A stretch of DNA of 64,000 nt. Source: Candidatus Nitrosacidococcus sp. I8. GTDB lineage: Bacteria > Pseudomonadota > Gammaproteobacteria > Nitrosococcales > Nitrosococcaceae. Each line of letters begins with the position of its first letter. Positions within the stretch are counted from its first letter, which is position 1. The stretch is from positions 930,001 through 994,000 of the forward strand of contig NZ_OX241534.1 of NCBI RefSeq assembly GCF_945836005.1. Direction: 5' to 3'. The position numbers were made by a program, and so were the translations under genes. Below are positions 56,642 to 64,000 of this stretch, piece after piece. Below the pieces are notes generated by a model that saw only the letters and a list, made by a program, of their open reading frames with translations, made no database searches and was not told the DNA's origin.

Positions 56642-59197
56642 ATGCTCTCTTTTTTCTGGCGAATTAGCTGGCGAAGCCTATTTAATCATCCTTGGCAAAT
56701 TTTACTTACCTTACTTGGAATCATTCTTGGGGTTGCCGTAGTGATTGCCATTGATCTGGTCAATGAGAGTGCCTATCAATCTTTTACCCTAACCACAAGT
56801 AGTATGGCAGGGCACACAACCCATGAAATTATTGGTGGTTCTAGTGGGTTAGATGAAAAAGTATATACCCAGATTCGGCTAGCTTACTCATCTATACCGG
56901 CAGCACCTATCCTAGAAGGATTTATTTCCCTATCAGGAGATGAAACGCACCAATTAAGGGTTTTAGGTGTTGATCCCTTCGCTGAAGCTCCTTTTCGAGA
57001 CTATATTAATCAAAAAAATAATCTAGCAGAAATAAATCTTATAGCTTTATTAACAGAGCCTAACACCATTATCCTTGAACAGGCGACTGCTCAGGCACTA
57101 AATGTTGCACTTAAAGATAAAATTTCAGTTGTATTTAACAATGCAACTCACTTACTTACAGTAGTGGGTATTTTTAAAGGAGATACCTTAACTCAAAAAG
57201 GATTATCTCAGATTCTAATTACTGATATTGCAACTGCCCAAGAAATTTTAGATCAACTAGGTCACCTTACCCATATTGATCTTATTTTACCCTCTGGTAA
57301 ACAGGAATTAATTCAAGAAAACCAGCTCAAGAATTTACTGCCAGCAGGAGCAATACTCAGAACCACTAATGAACGTGGTCAAGCATTAAGAACCCTCACC
57401 CATGCATTTAAAATTAATTTAACTGCATTAAGCCTGCTTGCCCTACTCGTGGGTGCATTTATAGTGTTTAATACCATCACTTTTCTTTGGTTACAGCGAC
57501 GACGTACTATTGGACTACTTCGTGCCTTAGGGGTAACACAAAAACAAACCTTTCTGCTGCTTTTAACTGAAGCCCTCATCATAGGGATAATAGGATCTAT
57601 TGGAGGTGTGCTTCTAGGAATTTTTCTAGCACAAATTCTACTCAGCCCTATCATTCAAACTTTTAATGATCTCTATGCTCAAGTACAGGTGCAAGGTTTA
57701 TTTATTTCTCCTAGTACGCTATTTACAGGGACCATCTTGGGAATAGGGGCTACCTTAGTTGCTACTATTATTCCCGCATTAGAAATTGTGTATACTCCTC
57801 CCGGAATCGGTATTAAGCGTGCCCCTTTAGAAAGTCAAGCTCGCCGTTGGATAAAAGGCGCTGCTTTCATGGGAAGTGGACTATTTATGTTTGGAGTCGT
57901 CATTTCATTGATACCAAGTAAAAATATTATCCTTGGTTTTTTAGGAGTGACGGGAGTCCTCATTGGCGGAACCCTAATTGCTCCTGTTTTAGGTATTTTT
58001 CTACTTAAAGCTATATTGCCCTTTTTGAAAAAAAGCTTGGGTATTTTAGGACAGCTCTCAGCACGAAGTATTATTGCTAGTTTAAGTCGCTCAGGTATTG
58101 CTATGGCAGCCCTTACCCTTGCTGTGGCTGCTACCATAGGAATTGGGATGATGATCAGTAGTTTTCGTCATTCAGTCAATCAGTGGTTATTAATCACCTT
58201 GCAGGCTGATCTTTATGTATCTACTACGGGCACCCATACTGGACCCGATAGTCGTTTTTTAGATTCACAGCTAATTGTTCATATTAGTGCATTGCCTGAA
58301 ATAGATTCGGTAAGTACTACCTATTGGCTTCGCCTTGAGGGTGAAGAAAATAATACCACCGATATGGTGATTTTTAACCCTGCCCCTCAAAGCCTAGAGA
58401 GTTTTCAATTTGTTGCAGGCCATCCCCAAAAAGCTTGGGATGCTTTTCTTAATGACGAATCCGTACTCATTTCTGAACCCTACGCCACCCATCATCAATT
58501 ATCTCCCGGATCAAAAATAATGCTACCTACTGCACAAGGTCCCCATTCTTTTACAGTTTCTGGAGTTTATTTAAGTTATGGATCAAATCAAGGGGTAGTG
58601 ACTATCCATAAAAAAAATTATGAGCACTATTGGTCTGATTCTAAAGTATCCAGCATAGGTATCTACGTGAAACCTCATACTGATTTTGATGCACTTCGTA
58701 GCAAGTTATTGACGCTAATTTCGCCTAATAGTGGGGTTGAAATTAACACCAACCGTGAAGTTCGAGATTTATCATTAGAAGTTTTTGATCGTACCTTTGC
58801 TATTACGGAAATAGTACGCTTCTTAGCGGGATTAATTGCTTTTGCAGGGATTTTAAGTGCCTTAATGGCACTTCAGCTTGAAAGAACACGTGAGTTTGGT
58901 ACTCTACGAGCTATTGGGATTACTCCTCGTCAGATTCGCTGGTTAATTACAGGTCAAACTGCACTAATGGGGATCATATGCGGATTACTTGCGATTCCTT
59001 TAGGGTTAGTTTCTGCTGCTGGGTTAATTTATATTATTAATTACCGCTCCTTTGGTTGGACCATGGAATTTAACATTATTCCTATGGAATTATTTCAAGG
59101 AATTTTGCTTGCCCTCATTGCTTCCTTACTAGCAGGGATTTATCCTGCTTGGCGTGCCTCTCAAGTTGCTCCTGCGGTTGCCCTGCATGAAGAATAA
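56642..59197 (+). CDS. FtsX-type ABC permease (YbbP-like)
   Basis: An 851-aa membrane protein. An N-terminal helix (PWQILLTLLGIILGVAVVIA) precedes a large periplasmic domain; then three helices, a second extracytoplasmic region and a C-terminal three-helix FtsX domain ending LLAGIYPAWRASQVAPAVAL. Two FtsX domains in one chain match the YbbP type, which with YbbA forms a lipid or envelope exporter of unclear substrate. It abuts the ATPase gene. Confidence 0.93.
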   Translation: MLSFFWRISWRSLFNHPWQILLTLLGIILGVAVVIAIDLVNESAYQSFTLTTSSMAGHTTHEIIGGSSGLDEKVYTQIRLAYSSIPAAPILEGFISLSGDETHQLRVLGVDPFAEAPFRDYINQKNNLAEINLIALLTEPNTIILEQATAQALNVALKDKISVVFNNATHLLTVVGIFKGDTLTQKGLSQILITDIATAQEILDQLGHLTHIDLILPSGKQELIQENQLKNLLPAGAILRTTNERGQALRTLTHAFKINLTALSLLALLVGAFIVFNTITFLWLQRRRTIGLLRALGVTQKQTFLLLLTEALIIGIIGSIGGVLLGIFLAQILLSPIIQTFNDLYAQVQVQGLFISPSTLFTGTILGIGATLVATIIPALEIVYTPPGIGIKRAPLESQARRWIKGAAFMGSGLFMFGVVISLIPSKNIILGFLGVTGVLIGGTLIAPVLGIFLLKAILPFLKKSLGILGQLSARSIIASLSRSGIAMAALTLAVAATIGIGMMISSFRHSVNQWLLITLQADLYVSTTGTHTGPDSRFLDSQLIVHISALPEIDSVSTTYWLRLEGEENNTTDMVIFNPAPQSLESFQFVAGHPQKAWDAFLNDESVLISEPYATHHQLSPGSKIMLPTAQGPHSFTVSGVYLSYGSNQGVVTIHKKNYEHYWSDSKVSSIGIYVKPHTDFDALRSKLLTLISPNSGVEINTNREVRDLSLEVFDRTFAITEIVRFLAGLIAFAGILSALMALQLERTREFGTLRAIGITPRQIRWLITGQTALMGIICGLLAIPLGLVSAAGLIYIINYRSFGWTMEFNIIPMELFQGILLALIASLLAGIYPAWRASQVAPAVALHEE

Positions 59198-59223
59198 TTT
59201 CCAATTTAGTTTACACTAGTGCT

Positions 59224-60045
59224 ATGAAAGGTCGTGTGTTTATTATTGCGGGATCAGATTCTGGCGGAGGTGCTGGGATTCAAGCGGATATTAAAACTGT
59301 TACTACCCTTGGTGGATATGCAGCGACTGCCATTACTGCTTTAACCGCTCAAAATACCCAAGGAGTATTTGGTATATTACCTATTCCTCCTGATTTTATC
59401 GCTGAACAGATAAAGCGTGTACTTACGGATATCGGGGCTGACTGTATTAAAATAGGGATGCTCCACTCTAAAGAAATCATCGAAGCAGTGGCAGTTACTT
59501 TAAAATCATTTGCTCTTGATATCCCTATTGTATTAGATCCTGTAATGATTGCTAAAGATGGTACTGCTCTTCTAGATCCAGAAAGCATAGATAGTTTAAA
59601 ACATTACCTCTTTCCATTAGCAACTTTGATCACTCCCAATATTCCAGAAGCTCAAGCATTGACTGGGCTAGCAATTAAGGATTTACAAGCAATGGATGCG
59701 GCTACTTATCAGCTACAGAATCTAGGAATACCTTGGATTTTGATGAAAGGTGGTCATCTACTTAGCGATCGCCTTTGCGATATACTAATTTCCAAAAATA
59801 GCAAAAAAATTTTTGAAACTCAGCGAATTAATACACTTCATACTCATGGTACAGGCTGTACCCTAGCTTCAGCTATTGCTACAGGTATAGCTCAAGGACA
59901 ATCTATTGAAAATTCTTGCGCTTACGCCCATCGCTACGTACAAAAGGCTATTCAAACCGCCGTAGGCTACGGTAAAGGAAAAGGTCCTTTAAACCATAGC
60001 CATACTGTAACTTCTCCTTTTTTAAAGGAAATAATTCACAATTAG
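59224..60045 (+). CDS. thiD: Hydroxymethylpyrimidine/phosphomethylpyrimidine kinase (ThiD)
   Basis: ThiD makes HMP-pyrophosphate for thiamine synthesis. The 273-aa ribokinase-fold protein begins IIAGSDSGGGAGIQADIKTV, then GGYAATAITALTAQNTQGV, VLDPVMIAKDGTALL, TPNIPEAQALTG and HTHGTGCTLASAIATGIAQG with the catalytic Asp/Cys-like site at GTGCT. No TPP riboswitch is visible in the 26-bp gap upstream. Confidence 0.95.
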   Translation: MKGRVFIIAGSDSGGGAGIQADIKTVTTLGGYAATAITALTAQNTQGVFGILPIPPDFIAEQIKRVLTDIGADCIKIGMLHSKEIIEAVAVTLKSFALDIPIVLDPVMIAKDGTALLDPESIDSLKHYLFPLATLITPNIPEAQALTGLAIKDLQAMDAATYQLQNLGIPWILMKGGHLLSDRLCDILISKNSKKIFETQRINTLHTHGTGCTLASAIATGIAQGQSIENSCAYAHRYVQKAIQTAVGYGKGKGPLNHSHTVTSPFLKEIIHN

Positions 60046-60054
60046 GAATAAATT

Positions 60055-60717
60055 ATGTCTAAAAAAACCCTTCAAATTACCGATGCCCTATATGATTATT
60101 TACTCTCGGTTTCTTTACGAGAACCTGATGTTTTAAGAGAGCTTCGGGATGAAACCAACACCATGGAAAAGGCTAATATGCAAATTTCCCCTGAGCAAGG
60201 TCAGTTTATGGCACTACTCATTGAATTGATTGGTGCTAAAAAAACATTAGAAATTGGGGTATTTACTGGTTATAGCTCCCTTTGTACTGCCCTTGCTCTT
60301 CCGCCAGATGGAAAGGTAGTGGGCTGTGATGTAAGCGAAGAGTGGACTGCAATAGCAAAACGATATTGGGAAAAAGCAGGGGTATCCCATAAGATCGATT
60401 TACGCCTAGCCCCTGCCATTGAAACTCTTGATCAGATGATTAATGCTGGAGAGAGCGGCACTTTTGATTTTGCTTTTATTGATGCCGAAAAAACGGAATA
60501 CGAAGATTACTATCAGCGGACATGGAAGCTTTTAAGATCAGGTGGTTTAATTGCAATAGATAATGTACTTCGTTCTGGACGAGTCATTGATCCAGATTTC
60601 GATGATGAAGATACTAATGCTATTCGTGACTTTAACTTAGCTCGCTTTAATGATAAAAGCGTACCCCTAAGCTTGGTGCCTATCGCCGATGGCTTAACCT
60701 TAATTCGTAAACCTTAA
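60055..60717 (+). CDS. SAM-dependent O-methyltransferase (caffeoyl-CoA OMT-like)
   Basis: A 220-aa class I methyltransferase. The SAM-binding motif LEIGVFTGYSSLCTALALPP, the metal-binding FDFAFIDAEKTEYEDYY and LLRSGGLIAIDNVLRSGRVI match the cation-dependent OMT family; bacterial members have broad catechol-type substrates. It is 9 bp after thiD, so likely co-transcribed, but its substrate is unknown. Confidence 0.93.
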   Translation: MSKKTLQITDALYDYLLSVSLREPDVLRELRDETNTMEKANMQISPEQGQFMALLIELIGAKKTLEIGVFTGYSSLCTALALPPDGKVVGCDVSEEWTAIAKRYWEKAGVSHKIDLRLAPAIETLDQMINAGESGTFDFAFIDAEKTEYEDYYQRTWKLLRSGGLIAIDNVLRSGRVIDPDFDDEDTNAIRDFNLARFNDKSVPLSLVPIADGLTLIRKP

Positions 60718-60765
60718 AAAATAAATAGTAAAGCTAGAGTCTTGTCTAACCTAAAGACTCTAGCT
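60718..60765 (-). terminator. Terminator downstream of folE
   Basis: A perfect 12-bp inverted repeat (60732-60743 and 60754-60765, arms AGCTAGAGTCTT and AAGACTCTAGCT) is followed on the minus strand by a T-rich tail (60731-60718). It lies between convergent folE and the O-methyltransferase gene; on the plus strand the following sequence is A-rich, so it mainly serves folE. Confidence 0.8.
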
Positions 60766-60773
60766 ACAAAAAC

Positions 60774-61373
60774 CTAAGAAGTACGATGAATCAGTTCTAT
60801 AAATTCAGATCGAGTACGGGGATCTTTTTGAAACGTGCCTAGCATAGAGCTAGTTACCGTATGGCTATTTTGTTTCTGCACACCACGCATTACCATACAA
60901 AAGTGGCAAGCTTCTAGCACTACCCCTACGCCACGAGGGTTTAAAATGGACATCAGCCCTTGAGCAATTTGATTAGTTAAACGCTCTTGTACTTGCAGCC
61001 TTCTTGCAAACACGTCAATCACTCGGGCAATTTTGCTTAATCCTACAATTTTCTTATTAGGCAAGTATCCTACATGGGCTCGACCAAAGAAAGGAAGCAT
61101 GTGATGTTCACATAAAGAGTAAAATTCCACATCTTTGACAATGACCATCTCTTCACATTCATCATCAAATAGAGCATCTTTTACTACTTCTTCTACGGTT
61201 AAGTGATAGCCACTGGTTAAAAACTCATAGGCTTTTGCAACTCGCTCGGGGGTTTTTTTAAGCCCATCTCGGTCCGGATCTTCACCCACCCGAGTAAGAA
61301 TTTGTTTTACTGCACTTTCAAGTTCCGGATCGTAGTGATCATCACATTGTTCCTGTGTAATTTTTTTATCCAT
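60774..61373 (-). CDS. folE: GTP cyclohydrolase I (FolE)
   Basis: Converts GTP to dihydroneopterin triphosphate, the first step of folate and of queuosine precursor synthesis. The 199-aa protein has [20 protein letters not shown], zinc site and catalytic residues in [40 protein letters not shown] and the second Cys in [16 protein letters not shown]. It is classical FolE-I. Confidence 0.98.
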   Translation of the reverse strand: MDKKITQEQCDDHYDPELESAVKQILTRVGEDPDRDGLKKTPERVAKAYEFLTSGYHLTVEEVVKDALFDDECEEMVIVKDVEFYSLCEHHMLPFFGRAHVGYLPNKKIVGLSKIARVIDVFARRLQVQERLTNQIAQGLMSILNPRGVGVVLEACHFCMVMRGVQKQNSHTVTSSMLGTFQKDPRTRSEFIELIHRTS

Positions 61374-61452
61374 CCAAACTTACCTATTTTATGCTAGGGC
61401 TTAAAAGTGTTCTATTATAACAGCCTAGATAAATAGGGCTAAGAAAACTAAG

Positions 61453-62508
61453 CTATTTTTCATCCCTAAGAGTTTGCATGTCAATCACAAAGCGGTATTT
61501 CACATCACTTTTGAGCATTCGCTCGTAGGCTACATTAATATCTTTCATTGGGATTGTCTCAATATCGCTCACAATATTATGCTTTGCACAAAAATCAAGC
61601 ATTTCTTGGGTTTCTTTAACCCCTCCAATCAAAGATCCAGCAATCGCCCTGCGTTTAGAGATAAGGCTGAAAGTATGAGGCATAGGATGAGGTTCAGGGG
61701 GAACACCCACTAAACATAGAGTCCCGTTTTTTTTCAAAAGACTAAGGTAAGGATCAAGATCATGAGGTACTGCTACCGTATTAATAATAAAATTCAAACT
61801 AGCAGCGTGACTGTTCATCTGTTTTGGATCTTTAGAAATCACCACTTCATCGGCACCTAGATTTCTAGCCTCGGATGCTTTATTAGGAGAAGTAGTAAAT
61901 AGCACTACATGAGCACCCATCGCATGGGCAAGTTTTACTCCCATATGCCCCAATCCGCCTAATCCTACAATGCCTACCTTTTTAGTAGAATCAACATGCC
62001 AATGACGTAACGGGGAATACATGGTAATGCCCGCACATAATAAGGGGGCAATTGCTGCTAAATTATTTTGATGGGCAATAGATAGTACAAATTGTTCATT
62101 AACTACAATGTGGGTGGAATAGCCGCCAAAAGTATGGCTATGGTTAGAATCTTTACTGTTATAGGTTAAAGTAAAGCCCTGTTCGCAATAATTTTCTTCC
62201 CCAGCTTGGCAGGAATGACAATGTCCACAGCTGCCTACCATACAACCCACCCCTACCGTGTCCCCTACTTTAAACTTGGTAACACTTTTGCCTATTGATA
62301 CCACAGTGCCAATAATTTCATGGCCAGGTACGCAAGGATAAAGCGTATCTCTCCATTCATTGCGTGCCGTATGTAAGTCTGAATGGCACACACCACAATA
62401 GCGAATATCGATGGCTATATCATGAGCATTAGGGATGCGGCGTTCAATAGTATGAGGAACTAAAGGTTGATCTGATCTTTGAGCAGCATAAGCGGCAATC
62501 TGAGGCAT
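61453..62508 (-). CDS. Zinc-dependent alcohol dehydrogenase (CAD type)
   Basis: A 351-aa medium-chain dehydrogenase. The catalytic zinc ligands are in CGVCHSDLH (Cys41) and PGHEIIG (His63), and the structural zinc site is GSCGHCHSCQAGEENYC with Cys94, Cys97, Cys100 and Cys108. The Rossmann motif is VGIVGLGGLGHMGVKLAHAM. The pattern matches cinnamyl-alcohol dehydrogenase-like enzymes such as YahK, usually NADPH-linked reductases of aldehydes. Confidence 0.95.
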   Translation of the reverse strand: MPQIAAYAAQRSDQPLVPHTIERRIPNAHDIAIDIRYCGVCHSDLHTARNEWRDTLYPCVPGHEIIGTVVSIGKSVTKFKVGDTVGVGCMVGSCGHCHSCQAGEENYCEQGFTLTYNSKDSNHSHTFGGYSTHIVVNEQFVLSIAHQNNLAAIAPLLCAGITMYSPLRHWHVDSTKKVGIVGLGGLGHMGVKLAHAMGAHVVLFTTSPNKASEARNLGADEVVISKDPKQMNSHAASLNFIINTVAVPHDLDPYLSLLKKNGTLCLVGVPPEPHPMPHTFSLISKRRAIAGSLIGGVKETQEMLDFCAKHNIVSDIETIPMKDINVAYERMLKSDVKYRFVIDMQTLRDEK

Positions 62509-62597
62509 TTATTTCTCCTATCGTCTGAAAGAATCTATATATCATTCCTTCAGTATAGTGCCACTTTACTAAAATTTGTATTGGTAAAAACCCTGCA

Positions 62598-62634
62598 TAA
62601 AAAAATACCCCCCTATGGTGTTTAGGGAGGTATT
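62598..62634 (-). terminator. Rho-independent terminator of the PEP-CTERM gene
   Basis: On the minus strand AATACCTCCCTA (62634-62623) pairs with TAGGGGGGTATT (62615-62604) around a 7-nt loop, with one G-U pair, and is followed by a T run (62605-62598). It lies about 60 bp after the PEP-CTERM stop. Confidence 0.9.
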
Positions 62635-62696
62635 CTGGAGTTTGGAATAAATGATGTATCTAGTTATGTATTATATACTAGAGATGAGAACTAAAG

Positions 62697-63587
62697 TTAT
62701 GCAGCAATAGAGCTTAATTCTCTACGTGGATTGAGCTTTGGAGCAACACTCATTAAAAGTAAGCCTAAACCAAATAATCCTAAAATAGCAGGTTCTGGCA
62801 CACTAGTATTAGCATTAGGGTGTACAGATTCTACCATTACGACAAAGTCGTTATAGTCGTGATTAGATGAGGCAAGAGCAGTATCCTCCCAAGCTAGAAT
62901 AAATTCATTTAAAAGAAATGTAGCAGGGGATCGAGTACCAATTTGTAATTGAGTCTCACCATTGCCTTGTATTGCAACCATATTAGGATTGCCCTCTGGA
63001 TAGAGGCTACTGGTTCCATTTAAGGTTGGGTCAGAGTAGAAAGTATCTGCTCCGTTGGTTAAATAATAACCAAAAAGATTAGAAGTACTAAAATGTGCAG
63101 TTTGCTCGCTAATAAAATTCCCATTAGCGTTAGAATATTGAGCTACATAATTTCCATCTGATGGATTGCTTAAGCTCGTTGTATAACCAGCTCCTGCAGT
63201 TCCTGAAAATAACTGCAAACGAGTCTTTGGATTATTAGGATCGTAAATCCCAAAAGAGTTTATACCTGCATTCGCTGCAATTTCAAACATTAAAGAGTTT
63301 TCACTAACACCGGTTGCCCCGATAGACCAATAATCACTCGGGTTAGTTTGATCAGTGTAGACATTAATGTTTGGACCTGAAGTTGTGATGTTATTTATCT
63401 GGCTTTGTAAGTCTTTACCAGCTCCATTACTACTAGTCGTTGAAATACATACAGGTGATCCCATTTGCCCTGATGGGCAACTTGCTGGTGCAACTACGGC
63501 ACCTGCCATGGCTTGGCTAGCAAGTAAAGTAGTGGCTGCTAGGCCTGTTATACTAGAAAAAATCTATTTTTTATAATTATGCATCAT
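62697..63587 (-). pseudogene. PEP-CTERM / DUF4114 surface protein with amber codon in signal peptide
   Basis: A secreted protein with a DUF4114-like domain (EFILAWEDTALASSNHDYND FVVMVESV) and a PEP-CTERM sorting tail (SVPEPAILGLFGLGLLLMSV, then PRRE), which is normally handled by an exosortase. The natural start is ATG ATG at 63587-63582 with a good AAGGAG site, giving MMHNYKK; then TAG at 63566-63564 interrupts the frame. The same frame continues IFSSITGLAATTLLASQAMA, a normal signal-peptide core with AMA cleavage. A single-base change made the stop. The next ATG (63509) starts after the signal peptide and would give a cytoplasmic, unsorted 270-aa protein. No exosortase gene is in the window. 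Confidence 0.8.
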
Positions 63588-63593
63588 TAAATG

Positions 63594-63599
63594 CTCCTT
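63594..63599 (-). promoter_or_regulatory. Ribosome binding site that fixes the PEP-CTERM start
   Basis: AAGGAG, 6 nt before the tandem ATG at 63587. It shows that translation was meant to begin upstream of the amber codon and not at the internal ATG at 63509, which has no such site. Confidence 0.8.
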
Positions 63600-63631
63600 T
63601 CGTGGTTAAAAACATCTAACTTAGGGAAAGT

Positions 63632-63649
63632 TAGGTAAATATTTACCTA
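63632..63649. promoter_or_regulatory. 18-bp perfect palindrome upstream of the PEP-CTERM gene
   Basis: TAGGTAAATATTTACCTA is a perfect inverted repeat 45 bp upstream of the PEP-CTERM start, in the promoter region. It could be an operator for a dimeric regulator; nothing in the window names that regulator. Confidence 0.5.
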
Positions 63650-63800
63650 GGATAAGGAGCAAAAATCATGCCAATCTTATATGATTTAGCTAGTGTTAAA
63701 AAATATTTAATAAATTTATATAGTTATCTATTAAAGAAAGGCTGCTATCTTGCAATATAGGAATTATGAACTGGAGGATAGGTAAAAATTAGTACATATT

Positions 63801-64000
63801 ATGACTTTTTTTGTCAAACTTATTCATTATAAAGAATTAATTTCAGCTAAAAGCCTATTTGCTTCATATCTATATTCAGTAATATATTATATATTACATA
63901 TATTTGATAATAATCAAACAACTATAATCTATATAAAAAATATTTTATTTATACTGACATTATTTGTCATAATATTAGTTTCTGAATGTATGCTCTACTT
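63801..64000 (+). CDS. Possible membrane protein, partial (open to the window end)
   Basis: A frame from ATG at 63801 stays open to position 64000 (66 codons) and reads MTFFVKLIHYKELISAKSLF then a hydrophobic helix near the end ([17 protein letters not shown]). There is no clear ribosome site and the region is very AT-rich, so it may be chance. Positions 63660-63800 hold nothing that I recognise. Confidence 0.25.
   Translation, partial: MTFFVKLIHYKELISAKSLFASYLYSVIYYILHIFDNNQTTIIYIKNILFILTLFVIILVSECMLY

Noticed and set aside
57379-58137. Minus-strand ORFs (91 and 100 aa) within the ABC permease.
   Set aside because: They are antisense shadows of transmembrane coding sequence with no ribosome site or recognisable domain.
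59198-59223. TPP riboswitch upstream of thiD.
   Set aside because: The gap to the ABC permease is 26 bp, too short for a THI element, and no such motif is seen.

Overview
The window is an AT-rich stretch of a gammaproteobacterial chromosome. Three gene orders support this: plsX-fabHDG-acpP-fabF-pabC-mltG, smc-zipA-ligA, and uvrC-pgsA followed by tRNA-Gly, tRNA-Cys and tRNA-Leu(UAA) (the uvrC-pgsA-glyW-cysT-leuZ order of E. coli). Low GC together with trehalose synthesis, tandem DUF1134 proteins and a PEP-CTERM protein would fit the Nitrosococcaceae / acid-tolerant ammonia-oxidiser branch of Chromatiales. That placement is a guess: no ammonia-oxidation gene is in the window.

Positions 1-21445 are all on the minus strand and mostly housekeeping. 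In transcription order from the right: treZ-treY (trehalose from alpha-glucan) with a small membrane protein; a tRNA-Leu(UAG); tig-clpP-clpX-lon (chaperone and proteolysis); a DedD-like SPOR protein, cvpA and purF; yceD-rpmF; and the type II fatty-acid operon plsX-fabH-fabD-fabG-acpP-fabF-pabC-mltG (mltG runs off the window). Two points stand out. PurF has Gly in place of its catalytic N-terminal Cys, and pabC has no standard start codon upstream of its conserved N-terminus.

Positions 21600-23400 hold a decayed type I restriction methylase (hsdM) beside a three-tRNA cluster. The tRNA-Leu(UAA) gene is split in its anticodon loop by a 235-nt group I intron. pgsA and uvrC follow. Positions 26000-43000 are more accessory: a membrane-anchored NUC1 nuclease, a beta-carbonic anhydrase overlapping an FAD monooxygenase, pgl-glk-apaG-apaH, a UGT-type glycosyltransferase, two related OprP-like porins flanking a TauE/SafE exporter (one porin is a pseudogene), twin DUF1134 proteins beside a Slp-like lipoprotein, a decayed HAD-family gene, and bfd under a near-consensus Fur box.

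Positions 43000-61400 return to housekeeping: ligA, zipA, smc, queF, a D-ribulokinase-like FGGY kinase overlapping an acyl-CoA synthetase, mnmA-hflD, a CPBP protease, a LolD/FtsX-type ABC exporter, thiD, an O-methyltransferase and folE. The right end has a zinc alcohol dehydrogenase, a DUF4114/PEP-CTERM surface protein whose signal peptide is broken by an amber codon, and an AT-rich tail with one uncertain ORF that leaves the window. No CRISPR array, rRNA, transposase or intact mobile element was seen.
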